DNA of 11,408 nt from Candidatus Woesearchaeota archaeon. GTDB taxonomy: Archaea; Nanobdellota; Nanobdellia; Woesearchaeales; WJKV01. The stretch spans positions 1 to 11,408 of the forward strand of contig JAHWHI010000009.1 in assembly GCA_019323355.1 (NCBI GenBank), in the 5' to 3' direction. Every line of letters begins with the position of its first letter. Positions within the stretch are counted from its first letter, which is position 1. Shown piece by piece: positions 5,146 to 11,005 of this stretch. Position numbers and translations under genes: made by a program. The notes under the pieces were generated by a model. The model had not been told where the DNA came from. It made no database searches and worked only from the letters and a program-made list of their open reading frames with translations.

Positions 5146-6653
5146 TTTAGGTCTTTGAATTCTATTGTTCCATTGATAAGGTCAGTGATGATCTTTTTCA
5201 CATCATTTATCTTTATTCTCACTTGATCTTGGGAGTCTCGTTCTCTTAATGTAACATCATTGTTCTTCATAGAGTCAAAATCTATTGTTATTCCGTACGG
5301 GATGCCTCTCCAGTCTGCCCTTGCATATCTTCTTCCTATTGATCCTCCTTTGTCATAAGTCACGACAAAATCCTGGATAAGTTCATTGTAGATACTTTTT
5401 GCAATATCCGGCAGTTTCTCTTTATTGACCAGAGGATAGATCCCAGCCTTTATCGGAGCCAGTTTAGGCGGAAGCCTTAGGCATTTCCTCTGTTCATCTG
5501 TTGGATCATAGAAAATATCAAGCAAAGTAAAAGTCGGTCTGTCAGAACCGAATGCGATCTCTAATATGTGCGGCACCAGCCGTTCTTTTTTCTCTTCATC
5601 ATAAGCCTCGAGTTTTTCACCGCTGAATTTCGAGTGCTGTTTCAGGTCATAATCTGTCCTGTCGTGCACACCGCACACTTCTGTCCATCCAAAGGATTCT
5701 AGTTTTACTTCAACATCCCAGGCGTCGTCTGCATAGAATGCAAGCTCGTTCGGATCATGCTGCCTGAACCTCACTTTTTCTTTTGGGATTCCCATCTCTA
5801 CAAATAACTGGTATGCGACATTCAATGTCCACGCATAGGCCTGGTTCTTCAGGACCTTTCTGCTCATCGCATCCTTAAGCTTTATCATTTTGACTGGAGC
5901 TTTTTCTGTCTGTTCGTCAAAAGTCCATAACGGAAGCTCTGCGTTCTCTACGTCCTTGAACCGATCAAAATTATTTTTTTCATGGCCGAATATGAACAAC
6001 TGCCCTTCTGCCTGTGTGAATTCCCTCTGCCTTAACAAGTGCTGTCTTGGACTTATCTCATTCCTGTAGGCTTTTCCTATCTGGAAGACACCAAACGGCA
6101 ATTTTCTTCTGAAGAATTCATCCAATCTTTTGAACGGAAGATAAGTTGTTGTCGCTGTCTCTGGCCTGTTGAATACCTCTGTGCTGACACCGACTTTTGT
6201 CTTCATCATCATATTGTGTTTTATTATCTCTTTTTTGAAAGAGGATTTACAAGAAGGACATTTGATATTGTGCTTATCGATGAGTTCCAGCAGTTCTTCA
6301 TCTTTCAGTCCGCCGACTTTCACATCGCCTGCGAACTCTTCGATCAGAGTATCAACCCTGAAACCATTGTCGCATTTTGAACACTGGATCATTGGATCTG
6401 TGAAACCAGAGAGATGTCCAGAAGCCTCCCAGACTTTTGCAGGCATAATTGTTGGACATTCAACTTCCCAGAAATTGTTTTTTATGAAGACATGTCTTAT
6501 CGCATTCTCCACATTGTTCTTCAATAATTTGCCCAACGGACCGTAATCATAGAAGCCAGCTAAACCGCCGTATATCTCAGGCGCAGGCCCCCACACAAAT
6601 CCAGTCTCAGCTAGATAACGTATCAGTTCTTTAGTATAGTCATTCTCAGCCAT
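5142..6653 (-). CDS. glyS: Glycyl-tRNA synthetase, archaeal/eukaryotic dimeric type
   Basis: Class II synthetase that charges tRNA-Gly with glycine. Motif 1 region: GLAGFYDYGPLGKLLKNN (30-47). An insertion with C91, C94, C132 and C135 (CSKC, CPSC) looks like a zinc ribbon. Motif 2: FRNE-like AYRNEISPR with RQREFTQAE (196-216). The substrate-binding block ELAFYADDAWDVEV...GWTEVCGVHDRTDYDLKQHSK spans about 303-342. Motif 3 region: EIAFGSDRP (365-373). The C-terminal anticodon-binding domain is about 396-495. At 503 aa it is shorter than the roughly 550-600 aa I expect for archaeal relatives and lacks a WHEP domain. Oddities are RPETATTT where RPETAQG is usual, and GSDRP in motif 3. The ATG at 6653 lies about 29 nt from a TATA box, implying a leaderless mRNA. 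Its 3' end overlaps the membrane-protein gene by 4 nt. Confidence 0.96.
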   Translation of the reverse strand: MAENDYTKELIRYLAETGFVWGPAPEIYGGLAGFYDYGPLGKLLKNNVENAIRHVFIKNNFWEVECPTIMPAKVWEASGHLSGFTDPMIQCSKCDNGFRVDTLIEEFAGDVKVGGLKDEELLELIDKHNIKCPSCKSSFKKEIIKHNMMMKTKVGVSTEVFNRPETATTTYLPFKRLDEFFRRKLPFGVFQIGKAYRNEISPRQHLLRQREFTQAEGQLFIFGHEKNNFDRFKDVENAELPLWTFDEQTEKAPVKMIKLKDAMSRKVLKNQAYAWTLNVAYQLFVEMGIPKEKVRFRQHDPNELAFYADDAWDVEVKLESFGWTEVCGVHDRTDYDLKQHSKFSGEKLEAYDEEKKERLVPHILEIAFGSDRPTFTLLDIFYDPTDEQRKCLRLPPKLAPIKAGIYPLVNKEKLPDIAKSIYNELIQDFVVTYDKGGSIGRRYARADWRGIPYGITIDFDSMKNNDVTLRERDSQDQVRIKINDVKKIITDLINGTIEFKDLK

Positions 6654-6676
6654 GATAGTTACAGAAGCAAAGTGCT

Positions 6677-6688
6677 ATTTAAATATTT
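6677..6688 (-). promoter_or_regulatory. TATA box of glyS, overlapping the end of rfcL
   Basis: AAATATTTAAAT on the minus strand is centred about 29 nt upstream of the glyS ATG. It overlaps the rfcL stop codon (6687-6689). Only 33 bp separate the two genes, and there is no Shine-Dalgarno before glyS, so glyS appears to have its own leaderless promoter. Confidence 0.6.
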
Positions 6689-7883
6689 ATCTCTCTAACC
6701 ACTCTATCTCTTCAGGATCCAGATCAAGCTGTTCTGCGATAGCCTCCCCTTTGTTGTTCTTGAATATCGGTTTGAGGAACATGACTTCTTCAAAAGCGCG
6801 TTTTGTAGAGGTATGCGTGTGTTGTGCTAATTTTGCTGCGATCGCTTTTCTTTTTGCTAATTTCTGTTTTGCGATCCACATTTTCAAGATTCTTGAGGAA
6901 CGTTTGTACTCTATCATCTTTGGATTCTTCTTGTCCTTTGCAGCTGCGACTCCAGCTGATAGCAATGCATCGACATAGACCAAGAATCTCCAGTGCTGCC
7001 ATCTTCTTATCCTTCCTCTGTAGACATCAGCCTTGCTCACAGCATCAAAAGCCCTTGCCAGCGAATCACCAGAATATTCGCTCGGCAGATTCTCTTCGAC
7101 CCAGAGCATGACTTCATCCAGATTATCATCAATATTCTTGAAAGCGCCTTCTGCAACTTTGATATCAGAGCCTTTGAAGACTTTTATCAGGGCGTTCTGC
7201 AGAGAATCTTTCTTGTCCCTGTCAGAAACAGCCATGATATTATCTTTCTCTAGACTTTTCGTGTTCCTGCATAATGTCTCCAAGTCTGTCAAAGCACCTC
7301 TTAAATCCCCGTCAGCCTTGTACGCCAGTCTCTTTAAAGCATCCTCATCATATTTTACATTTTCTGCATCGCATATCTTCTTCATTATATTGAACATTGT
7401 TGTAGCGTCCAGCCTTTCAAATTCTACTAAAGTGCATACTTTTCTCAATGCTTTCAGTTTATCTATATAGGCATCATTGGCAGTAAGTATGATCGGAAAC
7501 TTGCTCTCTTTTATCAAAGGAACAACAGCTGCGATCCCTCCTCTGTCATCCCTTCCAGAGAGGCCGTCAACTTCATCCAGAAGAAGAAGTTTTGGTTTTG
7601 CGAACAATGACTGCTGTTTCAATGACTGTCCGACAACAGCGTTTATCGCATCCTTGTTTCTTTTATCAGAGGCATTCACTTCCAGAAGTTCCATATCTAA
7701 TTCAGAAGCAGCTGCAACTGCACTGCACGTCTTCCCAGAACCAGAAGGGCCGTATAAAAGAATAGCTTTCTTTTTCTGCTTCTTGAAATTTGCTATAAAA
7801 TCTTTTATAGCTTTGACTGCCTTTTCCTGGCCAGATATCTCTGAGAATGCTCTAGGCTGATATTTCCTTACCCACGGTTCCAT
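6687..7883 (-). CDS. rfcL: Replication factor C large subunit (clamp loader)
   Basis: AAA+ ATPase that, with RFC small subunits, loads the PCNA sliding clamp onto DNA. RfcL-type N-terminus EPWVRKYQPRAFSEISGQE (2-20), Walker A GPSGSGKT (45-52), Walker B LLLDEVDG (100-107), sensor 1 LTAND (133-137) and sensor 2 GDLRGAL (192-198) are all present, followed by the helical collar domain (about 230-360). At 398 aa it is short, since archaeal RfcL is usually about 470-500 aa. The usual lysine/glutamate-rich tail and C-terminal PCNA-interacting (PIP) box are not seen; it ends LDLDPEEIEWLER. The reading frame is intact to its own TAA, so this looks like natural trimming rather than a frameshift. The ATG at 7883 is 27 nt from a TATA box, implying a leaderless mRNA. 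It is divergent from the rubredoxin operon. The small subunit is not in the window. Confidence 0.95.
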   Translation of the reverse strand: MEPWVRKYQPRAFSEISGQEKAVKAIKDFIANFKKQKKKAILLYGPSGSGKTCSAVAAASELDMELLEVNASDKRNKDAINAVVGQSLKQQSLFAKPKLLLLDEVDGLSGRDDRGGIAAVVPLIKESKFPIILTANDAYIDKLKALRKVCTLVEFERLDATTMFNIMKKICDAENVKYDEDALKRLAYKADGDLRGALTDLETLCRNTKSLEKDNIMAVSDRDKKDSLQNALIKVFKGSDIKVAEGAFKNIDDNLDEVMLWVEENLPSEYSGDSLARAFDAVSKADVYRGRIRRWQHWRFLVYVDALLSAGVAAAKDKKNPKMIEYKRSSRILKMWIAKQKLAKRKAIAAKLAQHTHTSTKRAFEEVMFLKPIFKNNKGEAIAEQLDLDPEEIEWLER

Positions 7884-7904
7884 GATCTTAATAATTTACA
7901 GTTC

Positions 7905-7915
7905 AATATATATTA
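7905..7915 (-). promoter_or_regulatory. TATA box of rfcL
   Basis: TAATATATATT on the minus strand is centred 27 nt upstream of the rfcL ATG. Nothing like a Shine-Dalgarno precedes the ATG, so the mRNA is probably leaderless. The box sits about 30 bp from the divergent rubredoxin TATA box. Confidence 0.65.
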
Positions 7916-7933
7916 GTTACGATTAATCAAAAG

Positions 7934-7943
7934 TTTTATATAC
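7934..7943 (+). promoter_or_regulatory. TATA box of the six-gene redox/RNA-binding operon
   Basis: TTTTATATAC is centred about 26 nt upstream of the rubredoxin ATG at 7965. No Shine-Dalgarno precedes that ATG, whereas the two following genes have clear ones. This fits a leaderless first gene with internal genes read by Shine-Dalgarno recognition. Confidence 0.65.
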
Positions 7944-7964
7944 ATTGTTCCCAAATAAGCAGAT

Positions 7965-8096
7965 ATGGCAAAATGGCAGTGCACTGTGTGCGGCTATATA
8001 TATGACGGCGACCTGCCGCCGAACAAATGCCCGCAATGCAGTGTTCCAGGATCAAAATTTGTAAAACTTGATGTTAAAGATAGACTAACTTACTAA
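7965..8096 (+). CDS. Rubredoxin-like protein (43 aa)
   Basis: A tiny mononuclear iron protein for one-electron transfer. Two CxxC pairs, CTVCG (C6, C9) and CPQC (C22, C25), form an Fe(Cys)4 site, with the typical GYIYDG after the first knuckle. Only 12 residues separate the pairs, as in the rubredoxin-like tail of rubrerythrins; classical rubredoxins of about 52 aa have some 30. It is therefore a free-standing rubrerythrin-type rubredoxin domain. The start follows a TATA box at leaderless spacing. It heads an operon with the ferredoxin 12 bp downstream. A rubrerythrin or superoxide reductase, the usual partners, is not encoded in the window. Confidence 0.9.
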   Translation: MAKWQCTVCGYIYDGDLPPNKCPQCSVPGSKFVKLDVKDRLTY

Positions 8097-8097
8097 A

Positions 8098-8104
8098 GAG
8101 GTGA
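8098..8104 (+). promoter_or_regulatory. Shine-Dalgarno of the ferredoxin gene
   Basis: GAGGTGA sits 4 nt before the ATG at 8109 and is a near-complete match to the archaeal 16S rRNA 3' end. It fixes the start of an internal operon gene and shows that this organism also uses Shine-Dalgarno initiation. Confidence 0.75.
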
Positions 8105-8108
8105 AAAG

Positions 8109-8330
8109 ATGGCAACAATCACACACGAGAGATGGAAATGCATTGGCTGCGGCGCATGCGCATCAGTATGTTCCAAGCACTGGTCAATGTCAGGCGGAAA
8201 GTCAAAATTAAAAGGCGCGAAATACGAAAAGACTGCCAAAGGAGAATTCGGAAAACTTTCCCTTCCTGACGCTGGTTGCTGCAAGGAAGCAGCTGCAAGC
8301 TGTCCTGTCAAATGCATCCACGTGAAATAA
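8109..8330 (+). CDS. Single-cluster [4Fe-4S] ferredoxin
   Basis: A 73-aa soluble electron carrier. The CIGCGACASVC motif gives C11, C14, C17 and C21, and the C-terminal CKEAAASCPVKC gives C58, C65 and C69. By analogy with Pyrococcus-type ferredoxins, C11, C14, C17 and C65 would ligate one [4Fe-4S] cluster, while C21 and C57 or C58 could form a disulfide. The middle (about 22-56) is a basic linker, KSKLKGAKYEKTAKGEFGK, unlike the acidic surface of most ferredoxins. The extra C69 is unusual. It lies between the rubredoxin-like and DUF1858 genes, pointing to a shared redox function, though no dedicated reductase or oxidoreductase partner is adjacent. Confidence 0.92.
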   Translation: MATITHERWKCIGCGACASVCSKHWSMSGGKSKLKGAKYEKTAKGEFGKLSLPDAGCCKEAAASCPVKCIHVK

Positions 8331-8341
8331 GGAGCTAAAAA

Positions 8342-8587
8342 ATGGAAGAAAAGAATCATATAGAGAAACCAAAAAAAGAAGGGAAGATAACACGCGACAT
8401 GAGAATCCAGGAAGTTGTGATGTCACATCCAGAGACAGCACCTGTCTTTATGGAGCACGGCATGCACTGCCTTGGATGCCAGATCGCAATGTTTGAAAGC
8501 ATTGAACAGGGCGCGCGTGCGCACGGAATTGATGTTGACAAATTAATGGAAGCTTTGAACAAAGCAGTTGAAGAACATGGCGGCTAA
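8342..8587 (+). CDS. DUF1858 domain protein (hybrid-cluster-protein-associated redox disulfide family)
   Basis: The 81-aa protein carries a DUF1858 domain at about 15-76: KITRDMRIQEVVMSHPE, then the signature GMHCLGCQIA with C43 and C46, then ESIEQGARAHGIDVDKLMEALN. The CxxC at a helix start is thought to cycle between disulfide and dithiol; family members often accompany hybrid cluster protein or other redox genes. A lysine-rich lead (1-14) precedes the domain. GGAG at 8331-8334, right after the ferredoxin stop, lies 7 nt before the ATG. The 3' end overlaps the next gene. A role in thiol redox relay with the neighbouring iron proteins is inferred. Confidence 0.9.
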   Translation: MEEKNHIEKPKKEGKITRDMRIQEVVMSHPETAPVFMEHGMHCLGCQIAMFESIEQGARAHGIDVDKLMEALNKAVEEHGG

Positions 8588-8855
8588 AAAGAAAAACACA
8601 AAGGGGAACACGAAAATGGCAAAAAAAGAAACACAAACAAAGATCTCAAAAGACGAACAGATAGGAATACATAAAGGCGCTCTATCAACACTTGCAAAAG
8701 AGAGGGCAGAGCTTGCGCGATTATTGTCAGTTGTCGAGCAGCTGATGAAGATGCACATCTCTGCACTGAAAGAACTAGGTGTTGATCTGGAGAAGATTGC
8801 AAAACAAGCGCAGAAAGCGCCAAAAAGCAACGGCAAGATCGAAGACATGATCTGA
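8577..8855 (+). CDS. Small basic helical protein of unknown function
   Basis: I do not recognise it. From ATG 8577 it has 92 aa: a lysine/asparagine/threonine-rich N-terminal tail (about 1-25) and then two predicted amphipathic helices (IGIHKGALSTLAKERAELARLLSVVEQLMKMHISALKEL, about 29-67), consistent with a helical hairpin or coiled coil. It has no cysteine, so it is not itself a redox carrier. The start is uncertain: ATG 8577 overlaps the DUF1858 gene by 11 nt, whereas ATG 8616 has a GGGG 9 nt upstream and would give 79 aa without most of the basic tail. It ends 2 nt before the pre-PUA/PUA gene. Its sequence gives no function; position suggests expression with the redox genes. Confidence 0.75.
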   Translation: MAAKKKNTKGNTKMAKKETQTKISKDEQIGIHKGALSTLAKERAELARLLSVVEQLMKMHISALKELGVDLEKIAKQAQKAPKSNGKIEDMI

Positions 8856-8857
8856 AA

Positions 8858-9325
8858 ATGTTCCTCAGAAAAGACGAGATAAAACAACTAAACAAGACTC
8901 TGGAAGAGAGTTATAATCTTCCTTCTTTTTTTTCTAAGAAAGACGCGATTGAGAAGAAAAACAACATAATATACAAGAACCGCGAACCATTGTTCTTTGA
9001 ATACGAAGGAAGGATAGTTCCAACACTCAAGTTCATTCTAAAACTCCAGGGAGAGAACAAGAACTTCCTGAAAAAGATTGTTGTCGACATGCCAGCTGTG
9101 CCGTTCATGGCAAAAGGCGCTGATGTCATGCGTCCAGGCATTGTCGAGTTCGATGACAACATCAAAGAGAATGAAATTATTGTAATTGTCGACCAGAACA
9201 ACAAGAAAGCATTAGCAATAGGCATCTCCACTCTATCTTCTGAAGGCCTGAAAGAAACTGACAAAGGAAAAGTCATCAAGAACATCCATTATGTCGGAGA
9301 TGAGATTTGGAAAGCACAATTTTAA
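8858..9325 (+). CDS. Pre-PUA/PUA RNA-binding protein, archaeal MCTS1/Tma20-like
   Basis: The 155-aa protein has the two-domain layout of archaeal homologues of eukaryotic MCTS1 and eIF2D N-terminus: a pre-PUA domain (DUF1947-like, about 1-70, with FFEYEGRIVPTLKFIL) and a C-terminal PUA domain (about 73-150). The PUA part is clear: KKIVVDMPAVPFMAKGADVMRPGI, then EIIVIVDQNNKKALAIGIS with the conserved glycine turn, and GKVIKNIHYVGDEIW at the end. PUA domains bind structured RNA; the eukaryotic relatives act on 40S subunits in re-initiation and recycling, so a ribosomal role is likely but inferred. It starts 2 nt after the previous stop without a clear Shine-Dalgarno and ends 1 nt before the ASCH-like gene. 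Confidence 0.9.
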   Translation: MFLRKDEIKQLNKTLEESYNLPSFFSKKDAIEKKNNIIYKNREPLFFEYEGRIVPTLKFILKLQGENKNFLKKIVVDMPAVPFMAKGADVMRPGIVEFDDNIKENEIIVIVDQNNKKALAIGISTLSSEGLKETDKGKVIKNIHYVGDEIWKAQF

Positions 9326-9326
9326 A

Positions 9327-9626
9327 ATGGCAGACATATTCTTCCCAAACCAGTACAAGAAAGCTCTTCTGAATAAAACAAAGAATACCACAATACGCGT
9401 TGGAAAGGAAGTAGGAAAATACAAAGCTGGAAAAACATATTCTGCAAAATCCTATGCAGGCAGAGAGTGGGGCATCAAAATAAAAATTCTCAATATATCC
9501 AAAACAACAGTAGACAAACTATCTGATTTCGGCCTTCAAAAAAGAAACATAGAAAGAGTCAAGAAAGAAAAAGGAATAACCTCTAACACAAAAGTGGAAG
9601 TTATTAAATTTAAAGTTCTAGATTAA
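9327..9626 (+). CDS. ASCH-like (PUA-superfamily) small protein
   Basis: A 99-aa protein resembling ASCH domains, small beta-barrels related to PUA that are thought to bind RNA or nucleotides. Supporting pattern: a start helix (FPNQYKKALLNKTK), TTIRVG with the conserved Thr-Arg, YKAGKTYSAKSYAG like the loop before the first barrel strand, then GIKIKILNISKTTVDKLSDFG and a final strand KVEVIKFKVLD. I chose ATG 9327, one base after the upstream stop, because the earlier in-frame ATGs (9291, 9300) would add residues encoded inside the PUA gene and have no better ribosome site. It is the last gene of the operon. Its TAA overlaps the stop of the opposing gene in the palindrome TTAA (9623-9626). The family call is by pattern only. 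Confidence 0.72.
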   Translation: MADIFFPNQYKKALLNKTKNTTIRVGKEVGKYKAGKTYSAKSYAGREWGIKIKILNISKTTVDKLSDFGLQKRNIERVKKEKGITSNTKVEVIKFKVLD

Positions 9627-10066
9627 GCCGCCTTCTCTCGTGGCTCTGCTTCTATACTAGCATACAAAGCTAACGCGTCATCAACAGAATTAACATTGAC
9701 TTTTTTGAACTGATTCTCAATATTCCATTTAAAATGGATTTCATGTTCATTCACAATCCTTTCAACTCCATGAAGGATCTCATTTCGTGTTGCCCATTGA
9801 AAAAAGTCTTCTTTTGCATCTCGATACATGGTAATATTATATTTTCCTTCTATTCCAAATCCAAAATCCTTTATTTCAAAACCATTAACAACTGCTACAG
9901 GTCGGACTCCATAACCGAATATTCTGCTATCTCTAAGAATGAGGATATCTCCTTTTTCAAATCGATGATAAGGATTTCTGTCATACCAGTCTCCAAGCCT
10001 TGTTCCTAGTAAAACAAATCCTGGGACAAAATGACTTACAATTTTTCCTTTAGTTTCAGATTCCAT
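9623..10066 (-). CDS. Protein of unknown function (147 aa)
   Basis: I do not recognise this protein. It is soluble, without signal or membrane segment. The N-terminal half is beta-rich and aromatic: FVPGFVLLGTRLGDWYDRNP, then RFEKGDILILRDSRIFGYGVRPVAVV, which has the 'TR ... F-KGD-I ... A-V' rhythm of ASCH/PUA-like barrels. The middle (DFFQWATRNEILHGVERIV, about 87-105) looks helical, as does the C-terminus (SVDDALALYASIEAEPREKAA). The ASCH likeness is suggestive only. The ATG at 10066 is 27 nt from a weak TATA-like element (10089-10098), implying a leaderless mRNA. It converges with the ASCH-like gene with a 4-nt overlap and diverges from the 103-aa gene. Confidence 0.75.
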   Translation of the reverse strand: MESETKGKIVSHFVPGFVLLGTRLGDWYDRNPYHRFEKGDILILRDSRIFGYGVRPVAVVNGFEIKDFGFGIEGKYNITMYRDAKEDFFQWATRNEILHGVERIVNEHEIHFKWNIENQFKKVNVNSVDDALALYASIEAEPREKAA

Positions 10067-10088
10067 ATCAATATATATATGAAAGCTA

Positions 10089-10098
10089 CTTAAAAAGC
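10089..10098 (-). promoter_or_regulatory. Possible TATA element of the 147-aa gene
   Basis: CTTTTTAAGT on the minus strand is a weak TATA match, centred about 27 nt from the ATG. An alternating TA run nearer the ATG (10070-10080) is too close to serve as the box. Confidence 0.35.
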
Positions 10099-10130
10099 TT
10101 ATTGAGGTTTATAACTGCTCAACAAAAACC

Positions 10131-10139
10131 TTATATATT
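10131..10139 (+). promoter_or_regulatory. TATA box of the 103-aa gene / P-loop ATPase pair
   Basis: TTATATATT is centred about 25 nt upstream of the ATG at 10160, the leaderless spacing seen for glyS, rfcL and the rubredoxin gene. No Shine-Dalgarno is present. Confidence 0.6.
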
Positions 10140-10159
10140 CAATCCAAATCAGCTTCTTC

Positions 10160-10471
10160 ATGACAACACAATATAATGTTCCAGTAAAAGTTCTAGATAA
10201 AGAAAGGGAGTACATGATAGAACATTCTTTAAGAGGATATAAAGTTTTTACAGACGGAAGCGGAAATCTAAAAGATACCTGCTTCTCAAGGGAAAGAGTT
10301 CCATATGTTGGGGAGATCATTGTTGTCAAAACATTAAAAGAAGAGGCTGCGCAGACAGCTCACGAAGTTCTAAGCGGAATAGAAGGTTTAGTAGTCCTGC
10401 CGATCACAGAATGTGACTGGGACGAGGATAAAGCAAGAGTTGCACAAGCAATAAATACTTCTAAAACATAA
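10160..10471 (+). CDS. Protein of unknown function (103 aa)
   Basis: I do not recognise this protein. It is small, soluble and mixed alpha/beta in appearance, with no membrane segment. It has two Cys (TCFSRE and TECDWDED) that are too far apart to be a motif by themselves. The sequence opens with strands (NVPVKVLD), then EYMIEHSLRGYKVFTDGSG, a strand VPYVGEIIVVK, a helix EEAAQTAHEVLSGI, and a strand LVVLPI followed by the acidic ECDWDEDK. It has a leaderless-type promoter. It lies 9 nt upstream of the P-loop ATPase gene, so the two are probably one transcript, and the pairing is the only clue to function. Confidence 0.75.
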   Translation: MTTQYNVPVKVLDKEREYMIEHSLRGYKVFTDGSGNLKDTCFSRERVPYVGEIIVVKTLKEEAAQTAHEVLSGIEGLVVLPITECDWDEDKARVAQAINTSKT

Positions 10472-10480
10472 TTGCATAAA

Positions 10481-11005
10481 ATGATTCAGACCAACTGGTA
10501 CGTTCTCACAGGAGGACCTTCTTCTGGCAAATCAAAGACACTTGAATATATTGCTTTTCTTGGACATTTCATAGTTCCAGAAGCATCTCGTATCCTTATC
10601 GACAACAATCTAAGCAAGGGAAAATCAGTTGAAGAGACAAGAGCAGACGAAGCAGAATTTCAAAGGATAGGCCTTCAGATGCAGATTGAGGTAGAAGATA
10701 GGATCCCAGAAGACAGGCTGACTTTTTTCGAGCGGGGGATCCCTGATTGCATCGCATACTACGAAGTTTGCGGGATAGATACAGCTCCAGTACTAGAAGC
10801 TTCAAAATTAAGAAGATACAAGAGGATATTCTATTTCGAACCACTTCCTTTCGAACGCGATTATGCAAGAACAGAGGGAGAAGAGACTGTGCTTAAACTG
10901 AATAAGTCGCTTTATGATTCTTACGCAGATTTGGGCTATGAAGTTATACGTGTGCCTGTTTTGCCTATCGACAAAAGAGCCTGGTTTGTCTTGGATCGGT
11001 TATGA
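10481..11005 (+). CDS. AAA_28-like (NadR-like) P-loop ATPase/kinase
   Basis: A 174-aa P-loop NTPase of the kinase-like group that includes the C-terminal domain of NadR and related predicted ATPases (AAA_28). Walker A is GGPSSGKS (11-18), right after the first beta strand WYVLT. VPEASRILID (32-41) matches the segment following helix 2 in this group. FFERGIPDCIAYY (82-94) is the equivalent of the DRG-type substrate loop. FYFEPLPFERDYARTE (117-132) holds the strand and a lid with basic residues. The C-terminus LGYEVIRVPVLPIDKRAWFVLDRL is typical. The substrate is unknown; a small-molecule or nucleotide kinase is plausible. I chose ATG 10481; the TTG at 10472 would add three codons. The stop abuts the stop of the opposing gene (TGATCA at 11003-11008). 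Confidence 0.88.
   Translation: MIQTNWYVLTGGPSSGKSKTLEYIAFLGHFIVPEASRILIDNNLSKGKSVEETRADEAEFQRIGLQMQIEVEDRIPEDRLTFFERGIPDCIAYYEVCGIDTAPVLEASKLRRYKRIFYFEPLPFERDYARTEGEETVLKLNKSLYDSYADLGYEVIRVPVLPIDKRAWFVLDRL

Noticed and set aside
7033..7470. Long open frame on + (145 aa) antisense to rfcL
   Set aside because: It is serine/leucine-rich and low in complexity as expected for the complement of a real gene, with no motif; rfcL on the minus strand has all AAA+ motifs.
8568..8576. TTG 8568 as the start of the helical protein gene
   Set aside because: It has no ribosome site and adds only MKN before ATG 8577; 8577 or 8616 is more likely.
9612..10198. Identical 12-mer AAAGTTCTAGAT at 9612-9623 and 10187-10198
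   Set aside because: Both copies encode Lys-Val-Leu-Asp in frame, in unrelated proteins, and nothing around them is repeated, so chance is enough.
10472..10480. TTG 10472 as the start of the P-loop ATPase gene
   Set aside because: ATG 10481 is three codons downstream and fits the usual short lead before the Walker A strand.
98..10690. Word TTCCAGAAG/CCAGAAG recurring through the window on both strands
   Set aside because: Most copies lie in coding regions at Pro-Glu codons (CCA GAA) or, on the complement, at Leu/Ser-Gly codons. Spacing is irregular and there is no link to promoters, so codon choice explains it.
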